From Nymphalis io (taxonomy: Eukaryota; Arthropoda; Insecta; Lepidoptera; Nymphalidae), in NCBI RefSeq assembly GCF_905147045.1, contig NC_065894.1:1649501-1713500 (forward strand): 64,000 nt of DNA, in the 5' to 3' direction. The position numbers and the translations under genes are program-made. The notes below the pieces were generated by a model. That model did not search any database. It saw only the letters and a list, made by a program, of their open reading frames with translations, and was not told where the DNA came from. Positions 1-11,970 of this stretch are shown piece after piece (the first letter of the stretch is position 1; each line of letters begins with the position of its first letter).

Positions 1-847
1 CAAACATTTAAAAATCAACTAAATAATTTTTACATTACCGTTTACATGAACAAAAAATAAAAAGTAAGTATATAATAGTAATAATAAATATAAAAATAAA
101 AATAGAACAAATGTAATGTCTATGCTTGCATTAAATATAACTAATTAAAGTAAACGAAAACCCCGTAAATGTCACAGGATATTGCAATGACCTACTGTGT
201 CAACAGATGCTTTAAATATATAAGTATTTGTAAATATAACTTTAGTTATGAAGAAATTGCTACACAATTGAATTCATATTTATACCAGTGTCTTAGCCAT
301 AAATATACTTTATGTACAATTTTGCGAAGAAATTAAATATTATTGTTTAAAAACAAACTTAAATAGTAACATGGCGACGTTTTACGATTTTCAAAGAAAA
401 AAATCGTTAAACTGCCGTATGGGATTTTTTCTAAAATATATATTACACAAAATTAAAAGCGAATGAAAGGGGAAAGTTCTTTATCAGATAAAATCTACAA
501 ACATCAAACGCTTCGACTAACAGCAACCAATAGATGTCGATTTGAATAAATTTAGTGTTAAAATAGCTCATCACTCGCTATACCATCGAAGGGCCCGCCT
601 CATTGCCTCCATTACGCTCTGCGAAGCACAATAATTTATTCAAGATTTTAATTTGATGCCCCACAAACGCTCTACGGAAAAATTTACTTCAAATGCTTAA
701 TTTAATTTGGACAATTTCTATTTTATTATGTTTTATTTGTGTTTACGTTTTGTTGTTATTAAAAAAAAGGCTTGGAAATGTTTTGATGTAGAATAATTCA
801 GAACGTAATTTCGCTTGTCATTTGATATTGTAATTGGTATTAATCTA
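1..847. other. AT-rich non-coding stretch
   Basis: No open frame longer than background and no recognised repeat. Positions about 520-670 are richer in G, C and CpG than the surroundings and do not match any family seen elsewhere in the window, so they could be a conserved non-coding element. The rest is ordinary AT-rich sequence. Confidence 0.5.
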
Positions 848-1088
848 ATAATATCCTGGGACATTATTCACTTACGGCCATCTGATCCCAAGCTAAGCAG
901 AGCTTGCACTATGGATACCAGACAACTGATATACTACATATTCTATTTTCTTTAGTAAATACCTACTTATATAGATAATTACACCCAGACTCAGGACATG
1001 TTCATGCACACAAATGTCTATCCTGGATGGGAATCGAACCTATAACCTTCGGCGTGAAAGGTATTAACCACACCATCCAGCCAGTCAA
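848..1088 (-). repeat. SINE D copy (tRNA-headed, ATT tail)
   Basis: Minus-strand copy. The 3' end lies at low coordinates (CCTGGGACATTATTCAC after an AAT run). The tRNA-like head with a B box related to GGTTCGATTCCC lies near 1025-1088. It aligns along its length with the copies at 6578, 10765, 15629 and 22756. The head is diverged and no clear target-site duplication is visible. Confidence 0.8.
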
Positions 1089-1329
1089 GTGATACTAGTT
1101 TGTACTCGATCTTTACTTAGAGAGATCATGAATCCAACGGATTTTCGTATATTCTAGGCACGCAATTATAACTGCCAATATCGTAACTCAAAACTCTTAC
1201 TGTTAAAAAAATTTGACAGAAAAATCTACTAAATTTTCGTTGGTACGATCCATTTTATTCGTACATCGTACTGTTATGCAACAAAGTTTGGAAGTATCAT
1301 GATTTCGTTAATATCATACATGACTTCAA

Positions 1330-2158
1330 AACCATCAGCCAGATGTCGATAACGATGATGATATTGATTTCGATCTCGATTACGAAGACGATGACTTTGA
1401 CTATGTTGACTATTTCGATTACGATATGACATTGACATTTATTATTATGGTTACGATTACGATATCGATAACGATGACTATGACTTTAACGACATCGATG
1501 TCGTTGACATTGACTATTAAGATGTCGATGTCGCTGATATTGACATCGACTATTACAATACAAATGACGATGACTTTGACTTTAACTATTACGACGTCGA
1601 TGTCGCTGACATTGACATTGACCATTAAGATGTCGATGTCGCTGATATTGACATCGACTATTACAATATCAATGACGATGACTTTGACTATTACGACGTC
1701 GATGTCGTTGACATTGACATTGACCATTAAGATGTCGATGTCGCTGATATTGACATCGACTATTACAATATCAATGATGATGACTTTGACTATTACGACG
1801 TCGATGTCGTTGACATTGACATTGACCATTAAGATGTCGATGTCGCTGATATTGACATCGACTATTACAATATCAATGACGATGACTTTGTCTTTGACTA
1901 TTACGACGTCGATGTCGTTGACATTGACATTGACCATTAAGATGTCGATGTCGCTGATATTGACATCGACTATTACAATATCAATGACGATGACTTTGTC
2001 TTTGACTATTACGACGTCGATGTCGTTGACATTGACATTGACCATTAAGATGTCGATGTCGCTGATATTGACATCGACTATTACAATATCAATGACGATG
2101 ACTTTGACTATTACGACGTCGATGTCGCTGATATTGACATTGCCTATTACGATTAACA
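1330..2158. repeat. Hexamer-phased minisatellite, 102/108-bp period
   Basis: About 0.8 kb of tandem repeat built from GA-T/C-like hexamers (GACATT, GATGTC, GACGAT and similar). Higher-order units are visible by following the marker CCATTAAGATG: successive copies start at about 1513 (variant), 1621, 1723, 1825, 1933 and 2041, spacings of 108, 102, 102, 108 and 108. The 108-bp units carry one extra hexamer (GTCTTT-like). Because every unit is a multiple of three and lacks stops, both strands are open for about 250 codons, giving Thr/Ser/Ile/Met-rich and Val/Asp/Asn/Ile-rich strings. These are by-products of the repeat, not recognised proteins. Confidence 0.9.
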
Positions 2159-3887
2159 ATAACATTATTTATATTATGTATAATATTTTTCGTAGCGCAC
2201 GCCAAATAATGACTTTTATAGGAAACAAATGATGCCTTGAGTTACTTGGGTTACATTATTGCTATTCTCGTAGGGATCTTTAATTTTTTTTTAAATAAAA
2301 TATTGCCTATGTTACTTACTGATAATTATTAGCTTTCTGTAGGTGAACGAATTTATAAAACCGGTTCGTTGTTTTTGAATTTATCCATTACAAACAAACA
2401 TACAAAAAATCAAATTTTACATCTATATAATGTTAGTATACATAAAAATATATATTTTGCTATAGAAAAAGCTACCCAGCAATAGTGTCGTCCTATTGTT
2501 ATTTGTAATTTCTGTTTAACTTTGTGTGTCCTTATATTCTCTTCTATTTGATGCTATGGTAAAGCTTTATTTTTAACTTCTGCTTTCGATGAAACAAAGC
2601 CTAATATCGTTTTACTATTTTTGTTTGAGATTAGTTGTAATTGGTTGAGATCGGTTGAGGCAAACCTTTAATAGATAAACAGCACCATCTATATTTTTTT
2701 TTGAGTGATACTACGACTAACTTATCTGTTTATGTAAGTGCGGCGCTAGTAAAAATCTGTTAATTTTGTAATAATTATATAGTTAATAACGTGAGCCTCG
2801 GATAATATTTAATTAAAAACAATCGTTTTAATTTTGAGGTTAATTGGGGCCTATATTTTAAGTTGGACATTTAGCAATCGGTGAAAATAGCATTCAATTT
2901 CATGCAGTAGTTTTTGCCTGATGCGGGTACAAACGTACAGACAGACACAAAAAATCTAACAACTTTTGTTTTCCTACATTAGTTTTCTTTCTAATTTCTA
3001 TAATGCACAGACATCAACCCTGTTACAATTTTGCTATAAGTATAGATATTATTATATAAGTAAATTTAAACTTTTGACGTGATATGCGTAAATTTCATGT
3101 TGTTGTACAGACAAGAATAAAACATTATTTAAGCGAATGATCAGAATGTAGATAGATCAGTATCGTTTCAAGAAGTCGAGATTCTATCACATTCATTATA
3201 CTCATAAGCCTAAAATTACAAGCTTTCAAATTTACGTGTAAAATATTAGCTTGATTAAGCATCAAATGTTGAAAATTTATAATCATTGAGTGAACTAAAC
3301 CATGTAATGTAGACTGCCGATTGCCGAAGGTATTTGAATGATATTCGTATTTATCGAAACGTATTCAGTTAATTAATTTATTTGATTAAAATAGCATTTA
3401 AATTTGATTTTATTTTCCGGTTATTTACATTTTTAAATATGTTGTTCAGTAAAATCTTTTATGTTAATAATTGTGTATATTGTTGTGAATAAACATGAAA
3501 ATGTTTTAAGCATATCGTAACGTAATATTATTATTTTATTGAAAACATCCCAAAGGAGTCCCGAACTTGAAGCAAATAGAAAACAAGGAGTTCGTATTTT
3601 TAGTAGATTTTTTTAAATATTTATAGTATTACCCAAAAATAATGTCACGATATAAAGTAAAATTAAAGGCGTGTTAATCTATAACTGCTGAATTAAGGAC
3701 TCCATGTAATCATACTGCTCTAAGGTAAATTTACCAATCTATATATAAGTGAAATAATAAAAATATAATATAAATAAAATTAGTAAGATAAGGAAACGAT
3801 CAGTAAGCTGAAATATATGATAGTATATAATAGTTTTAAAAAACCAAAACGCTCTGGTAGCAAGCAGTATTTGTTTATTGAGCAGAG
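2159..3887. other. AT-rich non-coding stretch
   Basis: No gene recognised. Around 2880-2950 there is a phrase ending in TTTTGCCTGATGCGGGTAC followed by ACAGACAGACAC, which resembles a remnant terminus of a common lepidopteran dispersed repeat. The remainder has no repeat seen elsewhere in the window. Confidence 0.45.
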
Positions 3888-4052
3888 GGATATCTCATGA
3901 CATCCTTCGAGGTGGCAGCTATTCTAGTGCTCCTTTCATTTTTGGACATTCTGGCGCAAATTGGTGCAGACGAGACAAGAACGCTCAAAGCGTTCAAGCG
4001 GCCGAAACAGTGGAGAAGTAAGTTGTATGCGTCGTCAGGTGAAGGGACGTGA
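3888..4052 (+). pseudogene. Decayed R1-clade LINE ORF2 fragment
   Basis: A frame from 3888 reads GYLMTSFEVAAILVLLSFLD and continues to a TGA at 4050. It aligns with GYRMISYEAATVLARFPPLD in the better-preserved R1-like element at 53367, and the DNA is alignable for about 70 bp. In that family this segment lies between the reverse transcriptase and the C-terminal CCHC zinc finger. No catalytic motif is present. Sequence to about 4150 may be further decayed element. It is a small fossil with no function expected. Confidence 0.55.
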
Positions 4053-4710
4053 GCTTCATCAAGTCACGATGATAGTACGACACCGTTCGCTGGGTGGCAG
4101 AATATGTGTATTTGAATTCGATCTCGGGTCCTTCCGGATTCTAGGTTCTTAGGTCCTTTAAAGAGAATAATCACAATCGTGGTAGGTATCACGAGTATGT
4201 ATATGATTATGTTATACATCTATGGATTCCCATATTTTGAGAAAAAGGTATATACAAGTATAAAAAATCCGACGCGTAATTGTGCTATGAAAGTCTAATT
4301 CAGTAGTTCTTGTGATGTTTGTATAATTAATAGAAAATTCCAATTATAATCAAGTCAAAGTATAAACAATTTGTTTTGTATTCAATAGCATGCAAAACTT
4401 TATATACATAAATAAATAGTAATAGTAATTTTATATATATATACCGATTTAGAAGTACAATATGGCGCGTATATCCCTCCACTTTTAGCTAAAAAAGTTG
4501 GTTCGCTGGTAAGGGGTTTGTATATACTGTGACTAAAATCGAAAACACGCTCCACGAATCGATATTTTTAACGTTGGTATGAAAGGATGAGAAAAGTATT
4601 GGTACAGGGAGGGAATAATGCCAGCGTCTTCTGTACAATGCCACAAGACAATCTTTTAGACGGTGTGTTTTTTTTTTATAAATTTGTAATGTATTTTCTA
4701 TTTTAGTTTT
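4053..4710. other. Non-coding stretch
   Basis: Possible continuation of R1-like debris to about 4150, then AT-rich sequence with no recognisable gene or repeat. Confidence 0.4.
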
Positions 4711-4721
4711 GTTTACCCTTA

Positions 4722-5029
4722 GTAAGTAACAACCTGTAAATATCTCACTGCTGGGCTAAGGCCTCCTCTCCCTTTTTGAGGAGAAAGTTTGGAGCTTATT
4801 CCACCACGCTGCTCCAATGCGGGTTGGTGGAATATATATATGGCAGAATTTCGATGAAATTAGACGCATGCAGGTTTCCTCACGATGTTTTCCTTCACCG
4901 AAAAGCACGAGATGAATTATAAACAGAAATTAAGCACATGCAAATTCAGAGGTGCTTGCCCGGGTTTGAACCCACGTTCATCGGTTAAGATTCACGCGTT
5001 CTTACCACTGGGCCATCTCGACTTTTTAA
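4722..5029 (-). repeat. SINE A, full-length, with TSD
   Basis: Minus-strand copy from the tail (AACAACCTGTAAAT, 4727) to the tRNA-like head (GGCCATCTCGAC complement, near 5020). The B box is GGTTTGAACCC-like on the plus strand near 4972. The copy is flanked by an 11-bp direct repeat GTTTACCCTTA at 4711-4721 and 5030-5040, the target-site duplication expected from LINE-mediated retroposition. Confidence 0.88.
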
Positions 5030-5074
5030 GTTTACCCTTATAATATTTTTATTAATATAATGATGTAGGTACAG

Positions 5075-5098
5075 TATATATATATATATATATATATG
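5075..5098. repeat. (TA)n microsatellite
   Basis: Uninterrupted TA dinucleotides, about 11 units. Confidence 0.9.
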
Positions 5099-6577
5099 TA
5101 GGTATTATAATATATTCACAAGATCTCTTAAATTATATATTAGTGCATCCAACCTTAGCAGTTGAATCGATATTAAACGAGAACTTTATTCAACTCCAGC
5201 TAAAACTGTCGGTTCATTACATCTACTTCACGCCTGAAATGAAATTAATTTATGAACTATCTAAAATTTGTTTTGATTGAAACTGTTATTAATTTCAAAT
5301 TTTGACTGGCTGTTTAAATATGTAATAGCTGTATAATATTCAGTACGAAGTAGGTTCTTGACTGCAATAGAAAATTGTACAAAGATATTTTAATATAATT
5401 TATACGGATTTTAACAACAATGATAATAAAAATTCATAAAAGACGCACGCATAGGATTTGCTTGTCTGATTGTTAATTAACACACATACGCACATACACT
5501 ATGCACACACACACACACACATATAAAAATTGTACTTTTATTTGTAAAGTACTCTGCCTTTGCCTCTGGTATGAAAAATCCTTATGAAAACGAAGTAATT
5601 TCAGTTGCATACATCCAGGGCTCTGACTACTTTAGGAATTGTTCTTTAAAAATTAGATTAAAATGCTGTAAGAAAAAACGCACGTTAGAACTTCTTAGCT
5701 GGACCAATTGATTCGTATTTACATAATCCGTTTATGAAAATAAACAAATCATACTTATATGAAAATACTCGCCAGCAGTCAAAAACTCTAAGAATCTAAT
5801 TGTTTGTAAAGCACATTTAAATGATGAACTCAATTTTACCAATAAAATATACGTAAGTAGTATGAGCACTATGAAACACAAATTATCTAAGAATGATAGA
5901 AATGAAAATCCAAATAACCAATGAAAAATAGATAAAAGGAATTTTCAAAGGGCCCCGCTAACTCGATACCGTATTTCCGAATGATTACATCTTTATCCAC
6001 CGGGGTTTGATTAGCCACTGAGCGGACAAAACGTATCCAAGCCTAATATCTCCTATTTTCCCGTATGGACTTGTTCAATTATATGGCATTATTTTTCTTA
6101 ACGCATTACTGGACTCTGATCAGCCGTAAAACAATTTTCCGGTCTATAACAAGGTAGGTACATGAAACACATATTTATTTGTCTTCTAAAAATTTGACAT
6201 TTATTTTGTCCTTATTGAAATATTAATAATTTTGATGCTCATGCCGATAACATGTTGTGAAATAAAACTAGTTAACTATTTATTCATGAAGGCGGCTATT
6301 TGGCGTGATATTACGTATGGACGTGGACTAGCGCGCACGTCCGTAACGGTGCATCGGATCCACTGCGAGTCGGTAGCTTCCAAGGTTATATTTAACAAGA
6401 CAAAATGACTTCGAATTTTAAAACCAACACCGACTGACAGATGCACAGTTGAAAGAACTTCAGAGCGGTGCACGGCTGTCCGTGGTCATGGGCCGTGCGT
6501 GAATAATCCGCAGAATCAAGCATCGTGGACGCTATGTACGTATAATATCGCTATTTTAATTGTATGATAGTATTACC
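5099..6577. other. Non-coding stretch with a CA microsatellite and GC-richer islands
   Basis: A (CA)n run lies at 5503-5522. Positions 5945-6160 and 6290-6545 are clearly richer in C, G and CpG than their surroundings and match no repeat family in the window. The second island has open frames of about 60 codons on both strands but no recognisable protein. A donor-like GTACGT occurs at about 6545. These could be conserved non-coding elements or a non-coding exon. Confidence 0.4.
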
Positions 6578-6831
6578 GACGAGCCGGTTGGCTGGTCGGT
6601 AGATAATTGGTCGTAGGTTCGATTCCCACAGACATTTGTGCGCGTGAATATGTCCATTTGTCTCGAGTCTGGGTGTAATTATCTATATAAGTATATATTT
6701 ACAAAAGAAAAGTAGTATATGTAGTAAATCAGTTGTCTTGTTTCCATAAAACAAGCTCTGCTTAATTTGGGATAAGATGGCTGTGTTTGAATAATGTCCC
6801 AGGATATTATTATTATTATTACTTGCTTTAG
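6578..6831 (+). repeat. SINE D copy
   Basis: The head GACGAGCCGGTTGG at 6578, B box GGTTCGATTCCC near 6615, and the 3' end CCCAGGATATTATT with an (ATT)n tail to 6831 define a nearly complete copy. The region between the A and B boxes is shortened compared with the copy at 22756. Confidence 0.88.
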
Positions 6832-7246
6832 TAACACTTTTATTATAATATATCACATTTTAGGCATAAAAATGCTTTAAAATAGTATAGGTTTATGTTG
6901 AGGTTTAAATTATGTTATATATTTAAAGTAAATAAATAGCTAATTTTAAAGCGAAATAAATAGCTAATATTATAGGTTTGGGTTCACGAGATTTTAGGAT
7001 TGCATTTGATTTAAGAAGAAATAAGTTCTAGATTTGTTATTTCATATACCAGTTTTCTGTTTTCATATTTTAGCAAAAATATGTACTATATAGGAAAGCG
7101 TACAGCGTTCCGCTTGCATTAGTATATATTAAAAAGACAAACTACCTAGTATGTATTTTTATATACTTTATTTTTTCTTTCTTTGTATGAGTGTAATTAT
7201 GTGTCTCTCTGTGTGCAATTTTCTGTTATAGAAATGCACTAGCTAA
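6832..7246. other. AT-rich non-coding stretch
   Basis: Contains a short local duplication (AAATAAATAGCTAATTTTA-like, twice near 6930-6972). Nothing else is recognised. Confidence 0.4.
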
Positions 7247-7448
7247 TGGGCCACATAATGGTAACTACCCATAGACATTATGGCTGTGAAAAGTAGTAAT
7301 CATCCCTCTCATCACCAATGCGCCACCGACCTCGGGAGCTAAGACACTATGCCCTTTGTGCTGGTAATTATACTGATTCACGTACCCATCAAATTAGCAT
7401 TCGACAATACTAAGTCGTAATACTGGGTGGTACTTACACAGACGAAGC
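7247..7448 (-). repeat. Repeat B, diverged partial copy
   Basis: Reads GGGCCACATAATGGTAACTA, then CCAATGCGCCACCGACCT, then TGGGTGGTACTTACACAGAC, which is the reverse complement of repeat B in order. Both ends are truncated and there are many substitutions, so this is an old copy. Confidence 0.75.
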
Positions 7449-8557
7449 TTACACTTTATCATTTCTTTTCACAATCATATTTTTTTAAATAACAAACAAA
7501 ATAAACATAATAATTAAGTCCTTACAAAACTGAGTATCTCGCACTTTTGGTAAATTCCACATCTCCCAGGCGAGTTTTGATCAGAATTGTAAATGTAGTA
7601 CTAAATTTACAAAGAATACAGGAGAATTATGCGGTACCGCATTTTCGCTTCACGTCTGATCCTCAGACGACATCATGATTTCATTAATTAAGAAAATAGA
7701 TTCAAAGGTACCGTCTTTTACGTTAACAAAAATTTACAAATTACATACTAAATTTATATTTGCTTTTGTTAGTGGATTCATTTAAAGGTTATTATTTTAT
7801 TTTCTTTATTATATTTTGTATCTGTTTCATTAACTGATTTCTTTATATGATTAACTTTCCGAACAATTATGGTTCGGAAAGTAAGTAAGTGGTCCGATTA
7901 TCTCTTGCCTGTCAATTCACCGATTATCTTGGAATCTAACATTGTAGGTTTCTTTTGTGCAAGATTACGCTTGCATACTTGTCGTTGCAACTGAAACAGA
8001 TTCATTATCAGCATATAAGTATAGCGGTGGAATTACTTGGACCCACTACTTAAGGGTAAAAAATTCTTGATAAAAATATAATTATTAAAATAAATAATAA
8101 GCGTTACCAATTCAACTTCGCATAGTGTTACAGTTTTTGTACAAATAAAAGTTATGTAAATATAATAATATAATAGAATTATTATTTTAAATATAAAATG
8201 TATTACGGAGTAAGAAAAGGGAAAAATATTAAAAACTTATGAAACATTTTACTAGAAATATTAAATTTTGAAACCAGAACGTTAGTCTGTTGCAAGCAGT
8301 CCTGTCGAGCCAAATTAATTTAATGATGCGCCCTTGAGGTGCGCATGCCTTATTCTCAATTTCATAGCTAGTAAGAGGAATTTATTTGCAAGAAATGTAA
8401 TTGTAAAAAACAAATAATTAAAATATTTTTCTTTCGGCAATCATGTTAGGTAAAGTTCTGTCAAAATAAACAATAAAAATAATTGTAAGCTTACAATAAA
8501 TTACTTTACTTTTACTCGGTGGTAGGGATTTATCAAGCCCGTCTTACTACCTTCTCT
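7449..8557. other. Non-coding stretch
   Basis: No gene or family repeat recognised. It is AT-rich with long A/T runs. Confidence 0.4.
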
Positions 8558-8598
8558 TTTTTATCGCTGAAAAAACGCGTTACGCGTGTCTATTATTC
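8558..8598 (-). repeat. Repeat E terminal fragment
   Basis: TTTTTTATCGCTGAAAAAAC followed by GCGTTACGCG resembles the terminal piece of repeat E seen at 10311 and 9451. It is short, so the assignment is tentative. Confidence 0.4.
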
Positions 8599-8622
8599 TT
8601 GCTATAAGTTCTCATGTTTACT

Positions 8623-8812
8623 GTTTGCTGGTGGTAGGTCTTTGTGCACGCTCGTCTGGAAAGGTACCACCTAGTCATCAGATATTCCATCGCAAAACAG
8701 CAGGACTCGGTATCGTTGTGTTCCGGTTTGAAGGGTGAGTGAGCCAGTCTAATTACAGGCACAAGGGACATAACATCTTAGTTCCCAAAGTTGGTAGTGC
8801 ATTAACAATGGC
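8623..8812 (+). repeat. Repeat B, 5' two-thirds
   Basis: Starts at the family's 5' end (GCTGGTGGTAGGTCTTTGTG) and runs through TTCCGGTTTGAAGGGTGAG and CAGGCACAAGGGACATAAC to about 8812, lacking the 3' ACTTACCATCAGG end. A 63-codon antisense frame here is a by-product of the repeat. Confidence 0.85.
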
Positions 8813-9450
8813 AATAAAGTTCTTTATACTAAAATATAAGAAATATATCTCTCATTTAGTTACTTACAGTTCATTGACGTTATATAGTGGACCTTGGTAT
8901 CAGATCTCTTGACAAATTGACCCTATTCGTCTACCCCTATCGTATACTCAAAGATTATTCTATAAGAGTAATAGTGAGGATTATTTTTAGGAAAATTCAC
9001 TTGATTGTACTTATATAAATTTCGAAAGGTTATCGTTTTATGATATTGATAATATTTTCAATTGTTTTTTTACAATAAGACGATTATATTCTGTGACATA
9101 AATAATCCTAGTTAAATTATATTATTAATTGTAGCAATTCCCTCGTTTTGATTGGTAGAAATTTTTAAAGGGATTTTAAAATTTTATACTTTTTTATGTT
9201 AAACGAGCAGGATGGTAAGAACTTTATGAAAAGTGACTAACACCCGCAACACCGGTTCTGTTGCCGTCCTTTAAGGAATGAATTCGTTTTTTTCTTGAAG
9301 GTTTCTGTCATATCTGTTCGGAAAAATTGCCTTATAGGAAAAACTGGTTCCATAGAGGTTGTGCGAGGCTAGAAATGGCCTTAAAAATTGTGCTATTGTG
9401 GATATATATATTATAGACATATATATTGAAGCTCATTTGCATTGTGTACT
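8813..9450. other. AT-rich non-coding stretch
   Basis: No gene or repeat recognised. Confidence 0.4.
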
Positions 9451-9560
9451 ATCCTTTTTTTCCTGAATAAAAACGCATTTACGCGTTTTCCCCACAAGAA
9501 ATCTGTAGTATAAGGGGCTTGCTGCCGCTGAGCGTGACAATAAGCGTGGAATACCATTTA
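9451..9560 (-). repeat. Repeat E fragment
   Basis: TAAAAACGCATTTACGCGTT followed by TTCCCCAC and a GC-richer stretch resembles the start of repeat E at 10311 and, in reverse, the LINE tail at 12181-12290. Diverged. Confidence 0.45.
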
Positions 9561-10310
9561 TAGACCAATGGTACCCACTTCTGCCACATAGATGTGATAT
9601 GGAACAGTGGATTTATTTTAAGTTTCTTATCAGTCATCGCGGTAGACTAATATTCTGCACCAGTTTTACACTTAACATAAGCCTGTAGCTTAATTTGATA
9701 GTCCCCCAGAGAAACATTACACTTTGAAGGTTTCCGTTGTGCTATAAAAAAATGGCCTCCTGGTATACATGGCCCATCTGTACTTAAAATCATAAAGTTA
9801 TGTTTTACAGTTGGTATAATGCTTATTCTTTGTTAAATTATAAAGGTGTATAGACACTAATAAGCCATTATTTTACAGGCGTAAAACTGTGCTCAGAAGC
9901 ATGTTAAATACGACAGCGAACAAATGTAGCACAAACCTTATTTACGGTGAGCCATGTGTCGCATAATTTTTCATAACATAAAAGTCTTTATGATTTAATA
10001 CTTTAGGGTTAATATTGTATGTATTATTATATCCATGTACGATGTTTTTCTATTTTCATTATTTATAAAGTGGCATGAGTAAAACTGTATTTATGAGTAT
10101 TTTTCGCTCCAGCATAATGAGGTTTAGTTTTATTTTGTAAGATAACTTTGAAACAATTTAGGAATGTTTTTTTAAGTTGGATTGTAATTTCGGTAAAAAG
10201 GTATTTTTATGATAATTTCTGGACTAAAAATAATATAGGTTAAGGACTCCAAATAAAACGTGAAAGAAATTACATTTTGCTTTACCTCAACCTTTACCAT
10301 TACACTACTT
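9561..10310. other. AT-rich non-coding stretch
   Basis: No gene or repeat recognised. Confidence 0.4.
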
Positions 10311-10512
10311 TTTTATCGCTTGAAAAACGCATTACGGTTATGTTTCCCCCACGGAAGTAGTGGGGGGTATGTGGTGCTCGCTAGTGTCCAAGGCGCCGAG
10401 TGCGCCTCAAACATCGGAATACCCACAACAAACCAACGCTACTATTTCCGTGTTAACGAGGAGCGCCAAGGGATCGCTTGCGCATGCTACCTTGACCTCT
10501 ATACTACCTGAA
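10311..10512 (-). repeat. Repeat E copy
   Basis: GC-rich block (AAGGCGCCGAGTGCGCCT, GGAGCGCCAAGGGATCGC) that matches the block at 19318-19515 over most of its length. The same order of motifs appears in reverse at 12181-12290, after a probable R1-like LINE coding end, so I read repeat E as 3'-terminal LINE sequence inserted on the minus strand. Small overlapping frames here have no recognisable product. Confidence 0.65.
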
Positions 10513-10764
10513 TTAAGGGTAAAATTTTTAAAACCTTTTCTTAGCGCTAATTTACTGTGTAAAAGGAACCCATGTATGCAAATTTTCCTTGTGCTAGCCC
10601 CAGAAGTTTGGGCTGTGCGTTAATATATCAGTCGGCCAGTCAGTTGTTCTTTTATATGATAGTTATGTTTGTTTTCTAGACTTTAAAAAATGGAAGTAAA
10701 GAGTAACTACGGAGTTTCTTTTCGGTTCTTTAATTACATTCTCAACCGATGTTAATTTAGTTTT

Positions 10765-11020
10765 GACGAGCTGTTTGGCGTGGTTGGTAGATATTTGCCT
10801 TTCACGCCGAATGTTGTGGGTTCGATTCCCATCCAGATAGTTGTGTGCATGAATGTCTGTTTGTCCTAAGTTTGGGTGTCTATATAAGAATGTATTTACA
10901 AAAGAAAAGTAGTATATGTAGTATATCAGTTGTCTGGTTTCCATAGCTTAGCTCTACTTAATTTGGGATCAGATAGCCGTGTGTGAACAATGACTCAAGA
11001 AATAATTATTATTATTATTA
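10765..11020 (+). repeat. SINE D copy
   Basis: Head GACGAGCTGTTTGGCGTGG at 10765, B box GGTTCGATTCCC at about 10819, internal TATATAAG..GTATTTACAAAAG, 3' end GCCGTGTGTGAACAATGACT and an (ATT)n tail to 11020. Essentially complete. Confidence 0.88.
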
Positions 11021-11087
11021 ACTTAACATATAATATAATTGAAATGACAATTCAAAGGTTCTTGCAAAAGACTACTTGAATAACCGA

Positions 11088-11233
11088 AACAAATGAATGA
11101 CTGTTTTCAAAACTCAAATGTACCAGCTAAACGAGTTTATAAATTAGAATTTGGAATTCCTAACCAAAGAGGAGATATTTCCGATCAAAGTGGTCAGTAC
11201 GACAAAACGTTAATTTCATATGTAAGGACTTAA
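11088..11233 (-). mobile_element. Solo 5' end of a mariner element
   Basis: About 146 bp matching the 5' terminal region of the mariner at 57835-57690: shared phrases are TTTTCAAAACTCAAATGTAC, CCAAAGAGGAGATATTT and ATTTCATATGTAAGGAC. The outer end is the inverted-repeat tip (TTAAGTCCTTACATATGAAA on the minus strand) followed by TA at 11234-11235, the mariner target dinucleotide. No transposase or second terminal repeat is visible, so it is a truncated or solo end. Confidence 0.8.
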
Positions 11234-11970
11234 TATTAATTTTATTTGTGCATCCTTATGTTCTCTATTTATTGAATAACATGACCAAAAAAGGGCATGT
11301 ATGAAAAAAATCCTATTATACGTATAACTCACTCAATATTAACGAATTATAGTTACGAAGGAAAAGTGTTTTTCAGTAAATGTAAAAATTATATTTTGGG
11401 AATCCCACTCCAAAACTTGTTTCCAGAAAAGGTCCCGTTTGTCTTCGTTTTTATCGCTAACAGTACGTGACTTCCAACTGAGTTTAACAAATTTATTGAT
11501 GCTTCTATTTTAAGCCTTATGACTAGTACATAAGAGATATGTTCCAATACCCGAATTGAAATTTATAATATTGTTTCAAGACAATCATTGGATTAAACTT
11601 GAGAAGATCTTACGGCTATTGAGCTAAGGTTTAAAATTGTATGTTTAATTGATAGATCGAATTTTGCAAGATCGGGTGGCCGACCGTTGACAGATGGCGA
11701 CACAGCGAAGCTCTTTCTTGCCTTGTTTCCTTCCTTAACTAGATTTAGTTAAATGAAAGCTGTGACTCCGTTTATTGAGAGTAAAAGAGATTCATGATTA
11801 GAACTTATGTAGACCGAGTGAGATGTAACATAATGTGAGCGAGCACTGGTAATAGGTGTATATTCTGTCGTTATGCTTAAACTTAGTAAAAAGTTGAAAA
11901 CAAATGTTTTGCATTTGTTTATTATTTCAAGAACTGTATTTCATTAAAAGTATCATTAATTTGCGATACA
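11234..11970. other. Non-coding stretch
   Basis: No gene recognised. Positions about 11640-11730 are somewhat richer in G and C and match no repeat in the window. Confidence 0.4.

Noticed and set aside
1330..2158. CRISPR-like array
   Set aside because: Units are tandem without unique spacers, of 102/108 bp, in a eukaryotic context.
1419..2232. Two antiparallel proteins of about 250-270 residues
   Set aside because: Both are translations of the hexamer-phased minisatellite; composition is confined to a handful of residues and no start context or domain is seen.
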